The position numbers and the translations under genes are program-made. From Cerrena zonata (lineage: Eukaryota; Basidiomycota; Agaricomycetes; Polyporales; Cerrenaceae): DNA of 25,885 bases. Shown piece by piece: positions 1-10,534 of this stretch; positions within the stretch are counted from its first letter, which is position 1, and each line of letters opens with the position of its first letter. The notes beneath the pieces are model-generated. The model had not been told where the DNA came from. It did no database searches and saw only the letters and a program-made list of their open reading frames with translations. The stretch lies in contig JASBNA010000147.1 in the NCBI GenBank assembly GCA_038087015.1, positions 1 through 25,885 on the forward strand, read 5' to 3'.

Positions 1-65
1 TCTAACAGACCACAATCAGGCTTTGCATATAACTCACGCAGGCGATCTTCTTCATGCCAAAATAG

Positions 66-1324
66 ACCGATATAGTAAAGAACGTTGAAGCAGTTCTCAA
101 AGAGCACAATGCATACGGTGCGACCTTCTACGAGATTGGTCAACACACACCTGTGGCTGGAATCAGGAACGGCTTGAAGTTATTCAAGGATGCCGGTTGT
201 GATGGTATCGTCGCTGTTGGAGGTGGCTCACCCGTAGATGGCTCAAAAGCGATGTTGTATTATTTGCAACAAGAGACTGGTGGTCCAATGCTCAAGCAGA
301 TCGCTATTCCTACCACATTGAGTGCAGCTGAGTATACCGTATGTTCCTTTTCACCGCGGTGAGAAAAGCTTGCTTAGGAATGTGTATAGATTGGCGCGGG
401 ATTTACCAACGACGAGGGTGTCAAGATTGCTGTAAGCTCGCCAGATCTCGCACCTGCGGGCATCATTCTTGATGCTGAGGTGACATTAGCTACACCAGAC
501 CGCCTTTGGTATGATTTACGCTACAATTTTCTCTTTATAATGGCTTCGGGCTGATTAATCCCATTTAAATAGGCTTTCAACGGGAATCCGTTCCCTCGAT
601 CATGCTGTCGGTAAGCAAAATCTTGCTCATTGTACCATTGCGTTATTGCTTACACTTACCTCGATAGAAAACCTCTATCGGCCATTAATTCCTCCCCCGC
701 TCAAATACATGTGTTACCCCGCGATCGTGGATCTCTTCAAGTATTTACCATTATCTAAGGCTCACCCCGAGAATATCGAATATCGACAGAAATTGCAACT
801 CGCGTCTTGGATGAGTATCTGGCCAGTCAAACTTGAGCGGTATAGTGCTCTTGGTCTTTCCCATGCTCTGGGACACAAGCTCGGAGCCGCATATAGTATT
901 CCCCACGGAATTACTTCTGTAAGTGTTCCTGTCCCCCGAAGTATTTGAAAACAATATCAATCTTTATTTTCAGTGTTTGACCTTGGCCCCGACTGTTGCC
1001 CTCGACGTCGAATTGCTGACAGAATCGGACAAGGAGTGGCTCGCGAACTCGCTTTTCTACCTTCGTGAACCTTCGTTGGGATCGAAAGAGGAAGACATTA
1101 AGAAGCTCTCTACTCTAATTCAAGGGTATGTACCTCCTGATGTTTTCAATAGCAACTTCCCCTGACACCCTCACAGTCTCGTAGATTCCCTTGGCTTAAA
1201 GTCCACTCTGACGGAATACAACGTTCCCAGAGCCGATATACCCAAGGTAGCCGAGCTTGCAGTCGGAAAGAAGGACGAAATTATTTCCCCCAAAGTAGTG
1301 AAATTACTTGAAAGTCTGTACTAG
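66..1324 (+). CDS. Iron-type alcohol dehydrogenase, 5' end missing
   Basis: This is the 3' part of an Fe-ADH/maleylacetate-reductase family gene (Pfam Fe-ADH), predicted to be an NAD(P)-dependent oxidoreductase. The exons I infer are 66-338, 390-508, 573-610, 668-918, 974-1125 and 1177-1324. They join in frame to about 326 codons and end in TAG. The dinucleotide-binding motif GGGSPVD is visible, followed by PTTLSAAEYT. The metal-site region is LDHAVENLYRP, then SHALGHKLGAAYSIPHG with the expected spaced histidines. Family members are usually around 400 aa or more, so roughly 100 N-terminal residues lie upstream. Bases 1-65 contain no GT dinucleotide and end in AATAG, so they look like the 3' end of an intron whose donor is outside the window. 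The substrate cannot be told from the sequence. Confidence 0.9.
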
Positions 1325-1794
1325 AAAAGCGCAGTAAAGAGTAGTAGTAGAAGTTTTTAACATTCTTAGGGCGGAGTAGTAACATGAATTGCACCGCCAT
1401 CGATCGCATTTACTTCCGTGTTATCGCTCTTCCAGTAAGATTGCGAGCTTTACTCATACCTACGGTGTAGCGATTAGATTGGTGTGGTCGGGAATACGGG
1501 GTATTATATGAGATTATTGCAACCTAATGCTAACTATGAGGTCATCGCAATGTGCTCGCAACCGCGCTGGTACGCTCCCATGGGATGAGTAAGGAACTTT
1601 TGGTTCACGGTACAATTACCTCTCTGGTTCCCTGACCGTTCTTTGAACTCCTGACCATCGCCCTCGTCTTCTGCGCCACTGTTTCACGTTGCGGTTGGCG
1701 GTGTCTGAGAGGTCTAAGACGAAAGCAGGTATACCCGACGTGTCGCCTTCCGCAGCCGGTTTGCCCACGCATACCCTGAAACAAAATCTTATTT
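1325..1794. other. Intergenic region between Fe-ADH and the cation transporter
   Basis: This stretch should hold the 3' UTR of the dehydrogenase and the promoter of the cation transporter. I see no open frame, RNA gene or clear TATA box in it. Confidence 0.5.
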
Positions 1795-3452
1795 ATGTTG
1801 GCTAGACAAGTTCTTGTTTGGGCACATCATAGCTCACATTCCGCTTCTACACTCTCTTGCGTTACTACTTCAGCTTTCGCTCGCTCGGGAACACAAACTC
1901 GCAGTCTTTCTATTCATTTCTGTACTGGCAGCGGACCGAGATATATCAGCAGCTTTGTTGGAACTTCTAGCTCACGGCGGCAACCGAGTATTATGGTCGT
2001 AACACAACGAAGAATGCATTCATCCCAGTCGAAAGGCAAGGAGCCAGAACGAGGGGATGCCACTTCAAATGGCCACCAACACAGTCATGACCATGACCAT
2101 CAACATGAACACGAGGAACACAAGGGACACTCGCATTCTATCTTTAGTTTCGGACATTCACATGCACCTGGTGAAGGTCATGGCGATAGTGCAGAGAAAG
2201 TGGTGGAGGTCCTGAAAGGCGGAGGTATGTACCACATTGCTTGCGGGACAATCTGTGTCCTTGGCATTGGGTTGTTTGTTGACCCACGTTCGAATTTGAT
2301 TGTAGGTGATCGAGGGAGCCGTATTACTGTCATTGGTCTTGTATCGAATGTCGGTTTGACTGCTGCTAAGGGTGCAGCGGGTTGGTACATGAACTCTGCG
2401 GCGTTACTTGCAGATGCAGGCCATTCCCTCAGCGGTGAGTTATGGTTTGACGACCGACACGTATGCTTCCGTGCATAAACTCAATGCGTTATTCCTTCTA
2501 GATTTGGTTGGTGACTTCGTAACACTATTCTGTTGGAAACTTTCACGGAGTCCCCCATCTGAACGATACCCATATGGATTCGGCAAGTTCGAGGTTCTTG
2601 GAACAACGGCCGTCTCCCTACTTCTCACTGGCGGTGCACTACTGTTCGGTCTTCATTCGTGGGGTCTCCTCATGGAGGCTTTACAACACACCGTAGCTGA
2701 GCTTCCCGCAGGTGCTATTCACGACATTTTGCTTAATGTTACCGAAGTCGGTCAACACGTTCCCGTCATTGCCTCTGAACACGCTCACGCGCATGAACAC
2801 GCACTTGACCCTAATGCAGCTTGGTTTGCCGCTATCAGCGTGATTGCAAAAGAGTGGCTCTACAGAGCCACGAAAAAGGTCGCAGACGATGAACGGAGTC
2901 CTGTACTTGCTGCGAATGCACTTCACCATCGAAGTGATGCGTATGGAAGTGCTGTTGCCCTCGTCGCTATTCTGGGAACATGGTTCTTCCCTCACTTGCC
3001 ATTGGATCCCCTTGGAGGTCAGCTTTCCTAACTTTCATACATCGAAATAATTATTGAATATGTTCATACTCCTCTCAGGTCTTTTGGTTTCATTCCTGAT
3101 CATTCAGCAGGGATGGGGTCTCACAACATCATCTTTCCTTCAACTCACGGACGCTGGAGTCTCTTCAAATATTCGTAAATCCCTACAGAAATCCCTAACC
3201 CCTCTCCTTTCAACGTCATCTTCAACGGCACTATCGACATACTCCTTCCCTTACCTCCTCGCCGTTCGAGATGTCCGAGCTATGCATGCAGGTGCATCAA
3301 TGTACGTGGACCTAGTGGCTGAGGTTCCAAATACCTACACCGTGGAACAAACCACTATTCTAGAGGAGGAGATTGTGAGATTGCTCAAGCAGGAGAGGAA
3401 GGAGGTCTCGGAAGTACGGGTCAAGTTTAGGCCCGTTGCTCATGCTTCGTGA
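1795..3452 (+). CDS. Cation diffusion facilitator, mitochondrial Mmt1/Mmt2-like
   Basis: The exons are 1795-2434, 2502-3017 and 3079-3452, giving 509 aa. The protein belongs to the CDF (cation efflux) family, whose members exchange divalent metals such as Zn, Fe or Mn for protons. The first splice restores the metal-site signature DAGHSLSDLVGD (H210, D214, D218). A second site, HHRSD, lies near residues 355-359, and YPYGFGKFE is a typical loop motif. The N-terminus is rich in Ser, Arg and hydroxylated residues and looks like a mitochondrial presequence. It is followed by a stretch dense in His, Asp and Glu at about residues 93-130. A shorter His cluster (EHAHAHEH) precedes the later membrane helices. 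The C-terminal domain resembles the usual soluble CDF tail. Intron 2 uses the less common donor GTCAGC. Yeast Mmt1/Mmt2 similarity is from family knowledge; the metal is not determined. Confidence 0.9.
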
Positions 3453-3982
3453 GAGGCCGATTCTAGTGCTACGCAAGGGTTCAATCCCGTGTATATTATG
3501 GGCAAGGGGGAGACAACGGGGAGACCGCTGAGAGTGTAACCGGTCGGATTGGTATTCCCTTAGCAGTTGTATGGATCTCGGTGGGGTGCCAGTCGATTCG
3601 CCAGCGGTTGGAATAATAATATTGTCGAGAGGAGATATTTATTGTCGTTCATGGGACTTTATGTATTGTAGATTAGGGTAATCGGAACGAGTGGCATCTA
3701 GCTTCAAAGCTAATACATACCATGCCTCTCTAGCACTCTCTAGCTTGACCATTGCAATTCTTTCAGCTTACCAGTGCTAAACCTACCACTAACAAGACTA
3801 CAATCACAGACAACATGATCACGATCACGTGGCTATGTCGTCTATTTTTGTTTACTGCCTTTGGGTGTTTCCCGTTTGGGCTTCTATTCAGCGAGGCTTG
3901 AACGAGGTTCACTACTTATTCACTAGCACCCACCACTCTACATCACACTCTACCCTCTAACCACGAACCACGGACGCACAAA
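3453..3982. other. Intergenic region upstream of the DUF262 gene
   Basis: This is 530 bp with no convincing open frame. It should hold the 3' UTR of the cation transporter and the promoter and leader of the DUF262 gene. The 80 bp before the ATG at 3983 are rich in A and C, as is common for fungal leaders. Confidence 0.5.
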
Positions 3983-5555
3983 ATGTCGCAATCAGACAGC
4001 GAAAGGGACGAGATCTTCGACTCTGAAGACGAGGACATTGACCCTAACGAAATGCATGTCGGGACACAACTCTCGGTAGCAGTCGCGCAAATGTATACTG
4101 CAAGAGACCTTCATAGTATGTAACTATATGTACGACTACCTTGTTTGAACTTACTGATTGCGTATACTATTGTTGTATTGTAGTTATGATACATGAAGGA
4201 CTCATCGACCTCACGCCACCCTATCAGAGAGACGTTGTATGGACAGAATCTAAACAAATTAAACTGCTCGACTCAATATTCCGGAACTTCTACGTCCCGC
4301 CAATCGTGATGGTCATCGTGAGCGAAGATGGGCATAAAGTGATGAGATGCGTAGATGGAAAGCAGAGGTTGACGTCGATACAGAAATTTATGGATGGTCA
4401 AGTGAGTGTAATGTGCTAACATTCATTAGACTGTGGATCCTCACATACACACAACACAGCTCCCATGTAGGTTTTCAAGTCTTGCAACCCTTCAACTGTC
4501 CTCGGCGAGAACTAATTCGGGTGGCCTTTAGACAAAGACCCAATCACGAATAAGGCTTTCTACTTTAGTATACCAAAGAATGCAAAGACTGCGCGGTCGC
4601 GTGTCCCGGATAAGCTTAGACAGGAGTTCTGCGAGAAGCAGATCACAGTTGGTATGTTCTACAGTCTTTGCCGCTATCATTTGTGTTCTCATCCAATGCA
4701 GTGGAGTACGAAAATCTCACTCCGGCCATGGAACGCGACATCTTCCAACGTGTTCAACTCGGGATGCCTCTAACCGCGGCCGGTAAGTATACTCATTTAC
4801 TTATATCCCTACAAAACCCTGAACCCCGAACCCCGAACCATACAGAGAAACTCCAAGCTGTATCCTCAGTCTGGGCAACCTGGATATCCGGTCTCGACTT
4901 AAGATATATGAGCTGCGAAAACGGCATAACAGACCTCATCGACGTCGATATCAAACGTGGAAGGAATTTCCAATCTCTCGCGCACCTCGTTTACTGCTGT
5001 TATGGTATCCCCCAGCAACTCACACCTTCGCCTGTCAAATTGGAGAAATTCTTAACTCAGTCCGAAGAACCTACCGAGATGTTCAGTGCTGCTATCACGA
5101 AGGTCGTCAATGAGCTCATGGGGATCGCTAGTGATAAGAAGAGGAACAAGGCGTTCAAGGAGATTAAACCGAGGGTTGCCCCGATTGAGTTTGTGTTTAT
5201 AGGTTCGTTATCTCACTCTTCGTATCTTCCTACATATACTAAGACATTTATACCAGGTGTAACCTTGTACGTTATGATGGAACATTCGACCTCCAAAGAG
5301 CGCGCAGAAGAGTTGTACAACATGCGAACGTACATCCGTAAAAAGTACCAAGATGTCCGAGCTCGAAGTGATATTATTCGTCATCTATGGTTGTTCATAG
5401 CCGACATTGCAAGGAAGTACCGCACAGGGATCCAATTCGAGAAGGCTAGTACAACGAGTGCTCGTGGCAGAAAGAAGAGAACGCGAGTTGACGAAGATAG
5501 CGATGAAGATATGGACACTGGGCGGGGTTCAAAGTCACGAAGGGGAAGACGATAG
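3983..5555 (+). CDS. DUF262 (ParB/GmrS-like fold) protein, nuclear-type tails
   Basis: The exons are 3983-4115, 4184-4401, 4460-4466, 4532-4651, 4702-4782, 4846-5202 and 5257-5555, giving 404 aa. Residues about 45-120 match DUF262: PPYQRDVVW, then CVDGKQRLTSI, which is the DGxQR motif of this ParB-like fold. The C-terminal half (ERDIFQRVQLGMPLTAAEKLQA and onward) matches the fungal version of the family that I recall from agaricomycetes. The N-terminus is acidic (SERDEIFDSEDEDID), and the last 40 residues are strongly basic with KKR and RR clusters that look like a nuclear localisation signal. No DUF1524/HNH partner domain is present. The 7-nt exon is inferred because it alone restores phase and the expected short link after FMDGQ. 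Function in fungi is unknown to me; DNA or nucleotide binding is an inference from the fold. Confidence 0.87.
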
Positions 5556-5706
5556 ATGGTGGTGTTCTTGGTTTCTTGATTTCTTGACTTGGCGATTCTG
5601 TGTACTAGTACTAAACATTTGTATTCTTGTTGGAACATTATCCTCCTACTTAGTGCTACCCTCCCTCACTCCCCTCACATACTCCACAGTGACAATACTG
5701 TTCCCT

Positions 5707-7137
5707 TCACCCGTTGTACATCGCCCTTGCGGTATACCATATGCCATCCTTGTTTGTAACAGTGCGCGCGTATTTCAGCAAGAGCTTATCGCGTTCTTTG
5801 TTGTTGACCACGATATCTTGTAAGAACGGTGCGATTTCTTCTGCTTTCCATCGTTGTCGCGTGAGGAACAAGTCGCCGAAACGTGCTGCAGGGTCGGTCG
5901 GTAAGGCGGAAGAGGGGAAGTAGTTGAGTTCTATTGTAGGTGGATCTGTTAGCAGGTTTTGGGTGGTGAGGTAGTTTCCCTGGTTTCGGTGATATAACTT
6001 CAGTATAAATTTCAGTTGTGAAGTACAATTGAGAAACGTACCGAAAGCAAGTCCAAGGAGACAGATGACTCGAAGGTATCGCCTACGGCAGATTCCCATT
6101 TTTTGAGGAACTCTCCCTCGGTAATCGTATCATCCTATAGTCGTGTGATGAGCACGCAGTTCTAACATCGACTATCTGAGAGTGAACAGTTACCTTGTAC
6201 GCTCGAAGGACACCTAACCCGACTTCCTTTACAGCTGCCAGTTCATCGAGTCTCCAAACCTCGTCTTCGATTTGTCCGAACCATTCCATGACTTGCATAC
6301 ACACTTCTCGTTTAATCTCGTGTTCCTCTTCGAGTGAAGATGTCAGAGTCTGCACTGGTGCGGCTTGGTGGGAGAGGGACAATGAGACGAGGTAGGTCAA
6401 GAGGAGTTCAAGGATCTGTGTGAGATATGCAGGCGCAATGGGACGAAGTTCATCTACAATAGCAATAAAGTCAGATCTTGTTCAGGTTAATGCATCTTAA
6501 TCAAAGCAAACCCTTAATGATCAGTACACGTCTTGTTCGCAGCCCTTGTAAAAGCTCTGCATCACTTGCTTGTAATACTTCCCTTGCATCATGATACGTG
6601 AGTCTTTGCCTCTTCGTCTACAAGTTATTTACGATTATATATCATTAGATATATTGAAAGTTAGCACATACCGGTCTGTCATTGTCACTCATATCCACAT
6701 CCTCATCTTCCTGTCCCTCGTTATATTCGTTGCCTTTAAGAAGGCTACCGAGTTTCTGCAGCCTAGGGACACTTGGTATGAGTTCATAGATTTCATGTAG
6801 TTGATCTCGAATGACCGCGTCTGGCGCAGCATCGCCTGATTGTAATGGTGTTACAACCAAGACCGCATTCGAGAGTACAACTGAGCGGACAGTGTATGTT
6901 TTATCTGCGGTACAGAGTACAGCATCTTCGATCGATTCTCCCTTGATCGACCAGCTATGCAAAGCTACGCATGTCAGATTTCGGCATATTTTAATGCTAT
7001 AGTATTACAGACCTTTGTGTGGCCTCGTCCCCCGAGCTTTCGAGAACTTTGGCGAGTTCCGGGGGAAGTTCCAGTAGTCTGTATGAACCTGTATCTTGTG
7101 CGGGGGATGATGAAAAGCGTAAATTGCATTCGTTCAT
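5707..7137 (-). CDS. DCC1: Sister chromatid cohesion protein Dcc1
   Basis: The exons on the minus strand are 7137-7013, 6954-6672, 6617-6512, 6453-6194, 6134-6042 and 5979-5707, giving 379 aa. Dcc1 joins Ctf8 and Ctf18 to form an alternative RFC that loads PCNA and supports sister chromatid cohesion. Family hallmarks are YRLLELPPEL near the N-terminus, the segment SIKGES then DAVLCTADKTYTVR, and the winged-helix C-terminal part with RFGDLFLTRQRW and IAPFL. The start at 7137 is chosen because an in-frame TAA lies three codons upstream. Acidic residues EDEDVD sit mid-protein. The gene ends tail-to-tail with the DUF262 gene, 151 bp apart, and shares a divergent promoter with the NIPA gene. ACGCG cores in that promoter suggest G1/S control. 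Confidence 0.93.
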
Positions 7138-7437
7138 TCTGTGTTACCAATGAAGTGATGTTGCGAGCACGTATGTCGTACGACTAAGTAAGTATCGATA
7201 TCCAAATTGCATAAAGAGGAAATACGCGACGCGGTCATCATCCAGTACGTAGGGAACGCGTGACGTAACGCGCCTTCATTCAGCGACGACTGTTAGGGCC
7301 GGAGAAATCCGAGCGGCAGTGAGGAGAGAGCAACAGGGATCTCCGCAGGTTGACCACCACTTTCATCTCTCCTCTCCATCTTCTACGCTTTTGTTACGAC
7401 CATCTCGCATAATCTACCCACCTCAAGTGTTAATTTT
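7138..7437. promoter_or_regulatory. Divergent promoter of dcc1 and NIPA with four ACGCG cores
   Basis: The 300 bp between two head-to-head genes hold ACGCG at 7224-7228, 7229-7233, 7256-7260 and 7268-7272. The third is the full palindrome ACGCGT (7256-7261), the MCB element bound by MBF in yeasts. A TGACGTAA (bZIP/CRE-like) site overlaps the cluster at 7261-7268. The cluster is 87-135 bp upstream of the dcc1 ATG and 166-214 bp upstream of the NIPA ATG. The NIPA side has a pyrimidine-rich leader at about 7360-7390. Binding is inferred, not shown. Confidence 0.6.
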
Positions 7438-9467
7438 ATGGACTCTTCGTCGACAATACTGTCGTCGACGGAAAGCAGTATACCCTCAATAACAGCCTCA
7501 GCCTCGACCTCAGTATTACCTTCCATAACGAGTTCTCCCAGTTTGGACCCTGTTCCCGCACATCATGCAAGCCCAGTCGTAGCTTTCATCATTGGCCTTG
7601 CCATTGTTATCCTTGCTTCTATCTTGAATGCAGCTGGCCTGAACCTCACGAAGTTAGATCATGTAAGCCTCGGTTGATCGGGGATTTGCTTCCGTTTTCT
7701 GACCTCAATACAGGTTAGAACCAGTGCTATCCCAAAAGCCTCGAGGAGGAGAGATTGGTTACGTCCGTTATGGCTCCTTGGAATGATTCTTTACATGTAG
7801 GCTATTCCTCGCTCTCATTTCCTACATCAGCTAACCATCATTTAGTCTATCACAACTACTCGGAAGTACGCTTGCTCTTGATTACATGCGAGCGGGTAAG
7901 CTATCCTAATAACTAGTATCATATGCGGCTATACTCAATTGTTCTGTAGAATATGTCGCACCTCTTGGTTCCACTTCCCTCATCTTCAACTTCCTGTTCG
8001 CTAAATTCCTCGTAAACACTCCCGTCACTAGGAACGATATTTACGTGGGTATCATTACACAACCAATTGATCCCATCTGCTAATAATCTGACAAACGTTC
8101 ACGTCCAATAGGGAACTGTCGTAGTAATCATTGGTGTCATTGGTATCGTTGCCTTTGGGTCCATCAACAGCGGACTCAGTCAAGAGACAAATGCCGCGCA
8201 TCTATCTTACCTCTGGTCTCGAGGCAACTGGCTCGCTTACTTCATATTCATGACTTTTGCTTTCATCGCCCTTTACATCTTCGTCTCTCAACTCGATGCT
8301 GTATTGGCTGCGCGTTCCGATATCAGTGCTGTTCCATTCAGTGGAATGGGTGCAGGAAGGGCAAGCCCTCCCGCCGCAACATGGGCTGGCAAAGCATTCG
8401 GTGTTTGGGACGCATGGATGTCAAAGATCAAGGAATATCTTGAGATTTGGACTGCGCCGCATGATGAGACACGAATCGCCTGGACACTCGGTATTGGTTG
8501 GGCATGTTGTGGAGGCGGACTGGCTGGAGGCTGTTTGGTCTTCGCCAAAGCTGCGTAAGTTTCTCATTATACGCATTGTATTCAAACCGCAGACATGGTA
8601 TTGATGCGAACCTTCCTTACAGGGTGAAGCTTATCTCTGGCAGTTTATCGCATGAGAATACTGGAAACCAGTTTGGACAAGCTTCCTCGATCGTCACCTT
8701 CATATTCCTGGCAATCACCGCTGTGCTACAAATCATATGCCTCAACAGAGGTCTCAAGGTTTATGACTCGACCCTAGTGGTCCCGGTATTTTATGGTGTC
8801 TACACTGCCTTTGGGTGAGTGGCCTCGCATTTTTTGAAATCAATTCGCAATTGTCTAACTCGTTCCGCGCTTTGTGTAGATTCTTGAATTCACTAGTGAG
8901 CAACTTACTCCACTGTATCCACTTTTAATATTAGAGCTCTAACATATATACTATCAGATATTCAACGACGAAGTCGACGCTTACGAGTCCTGGGCTCTCT
9001 TCCTCATCTTTGTCTCCATCCTCACCCTCGTCTCCGGAGTTGTCTTGCTCACACACAAGAAACCCGATCCTAATCACGGGCATCCACACAGCGCTACACC
9101 AGGGTCCGCAGCAGGGGGCACGTCAATTATCCCTCTATCTCAGGCCAGGAGACGATCCTCCAGACGGAAATCTGACAAAGATTCCAAGGACCCGGAAGAG
9201 GGTGAAGCCTTGCACGATCGTGACCTCGAAGGAGGCGATGAGGTCCTTTGGCAAGTCGGAGATGCTAGTGATGACGAAGACGAGGACTTCGTTCCTCGTA
9301 ATCAGGGATTGAGTGAAGCTGATGGGCGAGGCGAACGCCAGAGGATCCTTGCGGATCAGGAAGACGATGAGCCCCTTGCAAGAGCGTCGACGTCTTCTGA
9401 TGCGACGTTGACTAGACCTGAAGCCGAGGGGAGCGGAGATGAGTTTGGGAACTGGAAATCGAGATAA
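7438..9467 (+). CDS. NIPA-family magnesium transporter
   Basis: The exons are 7438-7662, 7714-7796, 7846-7895, 7950-8044, 8112-8554, 8623-8814, 8880-8895 and 8958-9467, giving 537 aa. The protein matches the NIPA family (DUF803), multi-span membrane proteins linked to Mg2+ uptake. The first helix is ASPVVAFIIGLAIVILASIL, followed by NAAGLNLTKLDH. EYVAPLGSTSLIFNFLFAK and YDSTLVVPVFYGVYTAFG are strong family motifs. The N-terminal 45 residues are Ser/Thr-rich. The C-terminal 150 residues are hydrophilic and low in complexity, with acidic (SDDEDEDF) and basic (RRRSSRRKS) runs, and are probably a cytosolic tail. Exon 7 is only 16 nt, but it supplies the expected GFLNSL link between two helices. 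Shares its promoter with dcc1. Confidence 0.92.
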
Positions 9468-9620
9468 TCGTAGGTCTTCATGGACCTAGGAAACAGACAG
9501 TGCTATGGGAGTGAGAGATGGAACCCCAAGTATCTATATGCTAGTGTACGATCAGGTATGAGTTGGGCCGCCTAATGTTCTTTGTAGCTAATCTCCCAGC
9601 TATTAACTTATCTTTCTTCC

Positions 9621-9872
9621 TTGTCTGTGGGACCCGTGGATGAGAATCACTTGGAACTTGTTGGGTTTCTATCTCTGCAACCCCGAGAGATTGCGTTCAA
9701 GATGGAAAACGCGGTTTACGCGTGTCCTGTCGGAGATGTTCTTGGGACTGTGCCTTCTTCATTCCTAATTGTGCCATTAACACACCTGCTTTACTCAGGA
9801 ACTCCCGAAGATAGTAACGCTGTTGATGAAGTAGGGTACGTTACTTCCACTTCTGGCTCTTTGTCCTGCTGA
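9621..9872 (+). other. Possible coding remnant, unrecognised
   Basis: An open frame runs through here with fairly ordinary residue composition (for example REIAFKMENAVYACPVGDV). The frame itself continues upstream to about 9588 without an ATG. I cannot join it convincingly to a start or to the downstream open frame at 9951. A candidate donor GTACGT sits at 9838. I do not recognise the product, and it may be a decayed gene or chance. Confidence 0.2.
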
Positions 9873-9950
9873 AAGGATATCTACGTACTTCGATAAATCT
9901 CAACCTCACGGGGTCTTCCGTGCTGATGATGTTTCTGCAATTGACTCTGG

Positions 9951-10323
9951 ATGGCCGCCGTCTGTTTCAATTTCTACATCACACTGTCCGAGCAGCTCTT
10001 CGATTTCGTTTTCTGTTTCTCTATCATGTGGAACTTTCCGTGTATCTGGCAGCTTGACATAAACAGAACTGCCACCAGCTTGGACGGGTTCCCACTTGTT
10101 AGATTTATTGAATTCCTCATTGTTGGTACGTGACCCATTACTCTATCATTCCATTTATACAAGGTTCATACAATCGAGTACAGGTCGATGGAATTCAATG
10201 TATGTAGAACTCGCATCGGGAGTTTTCGGGCCAATAACGAGAGGTCAGTATATTTATTCCCAGGTCCTTCAATTAAATTTAACTCGAATACATTTAAATT
10301 ACGGAACCGGCCCACGAGCTTAA
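9951..10323 (+). CDS. Putative small two-exon protein, unrecognised
   Basis: An ATG at 9951 opens a frame to 10125. A clean 58-nt intron (GTACGT donor, ACAG acceptor, 10126-10183) joins it to 10184-10323, for 104 aa. The join reads through as FIEFLIVGRWNSMYVELA, which has a coding look. The N-terminal half is hydrophobic (NFYITLSEQLFDFVFCF) and could hold a membrane segment. There is no homology I recognise. It could equally be the 3' end of a longer or broken gene that includes the open frame at 9621-9872. Confidence 0.28.
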
Positions 10324-10527
10324 CAAGCACGCATAGTGTCGTGATGTGGTGGCTGAGGTTACTTGTCACTTGGCCCACTCATAGACCTCCGAACCAGCCT
10401 AATCTGTTCCCTTTTCCATACAGGGTGACGCATAGCCAACCGATCTAAGAGGCTCTGTCCCAGTCCTCCATTCCTCCGAAAGTGATGGTTATGTCATTGA
10501 GGATGTGGGTTTCCGAAACCTGGAAAG

Positions 10528-10534
10528 TATAAAA
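10528..10534 (+). promoter_or_regulatory. TATA box of the unknown gene at 10704
   Basis: TATAAAA lies 170 bp before the ATG at 10704. A transcription start near 10560 would give a leader of about 140 nt. Position and match only. Confidence 0.45.

Noticed and set aside
3475..3495. GGTTCAATCCC resembling a tRNA T-loop
   Set aside because: The flanking bases do not pair into a T-stem, and no acceptor, D or anticodon arm is present.
4820..4840. GAACCCC repeated about 2.7 times, telomere-like at first sight
   Set aside because: It does not match TTAGGG-type fungal telomere repeats, is very short, and lies inside an intron.
7446..7470. Repeated GTCGAC near the NIPA start codon
   Set aside because: It lies in the coding sequence for Ser-rich residues and is explained by codon repetition.
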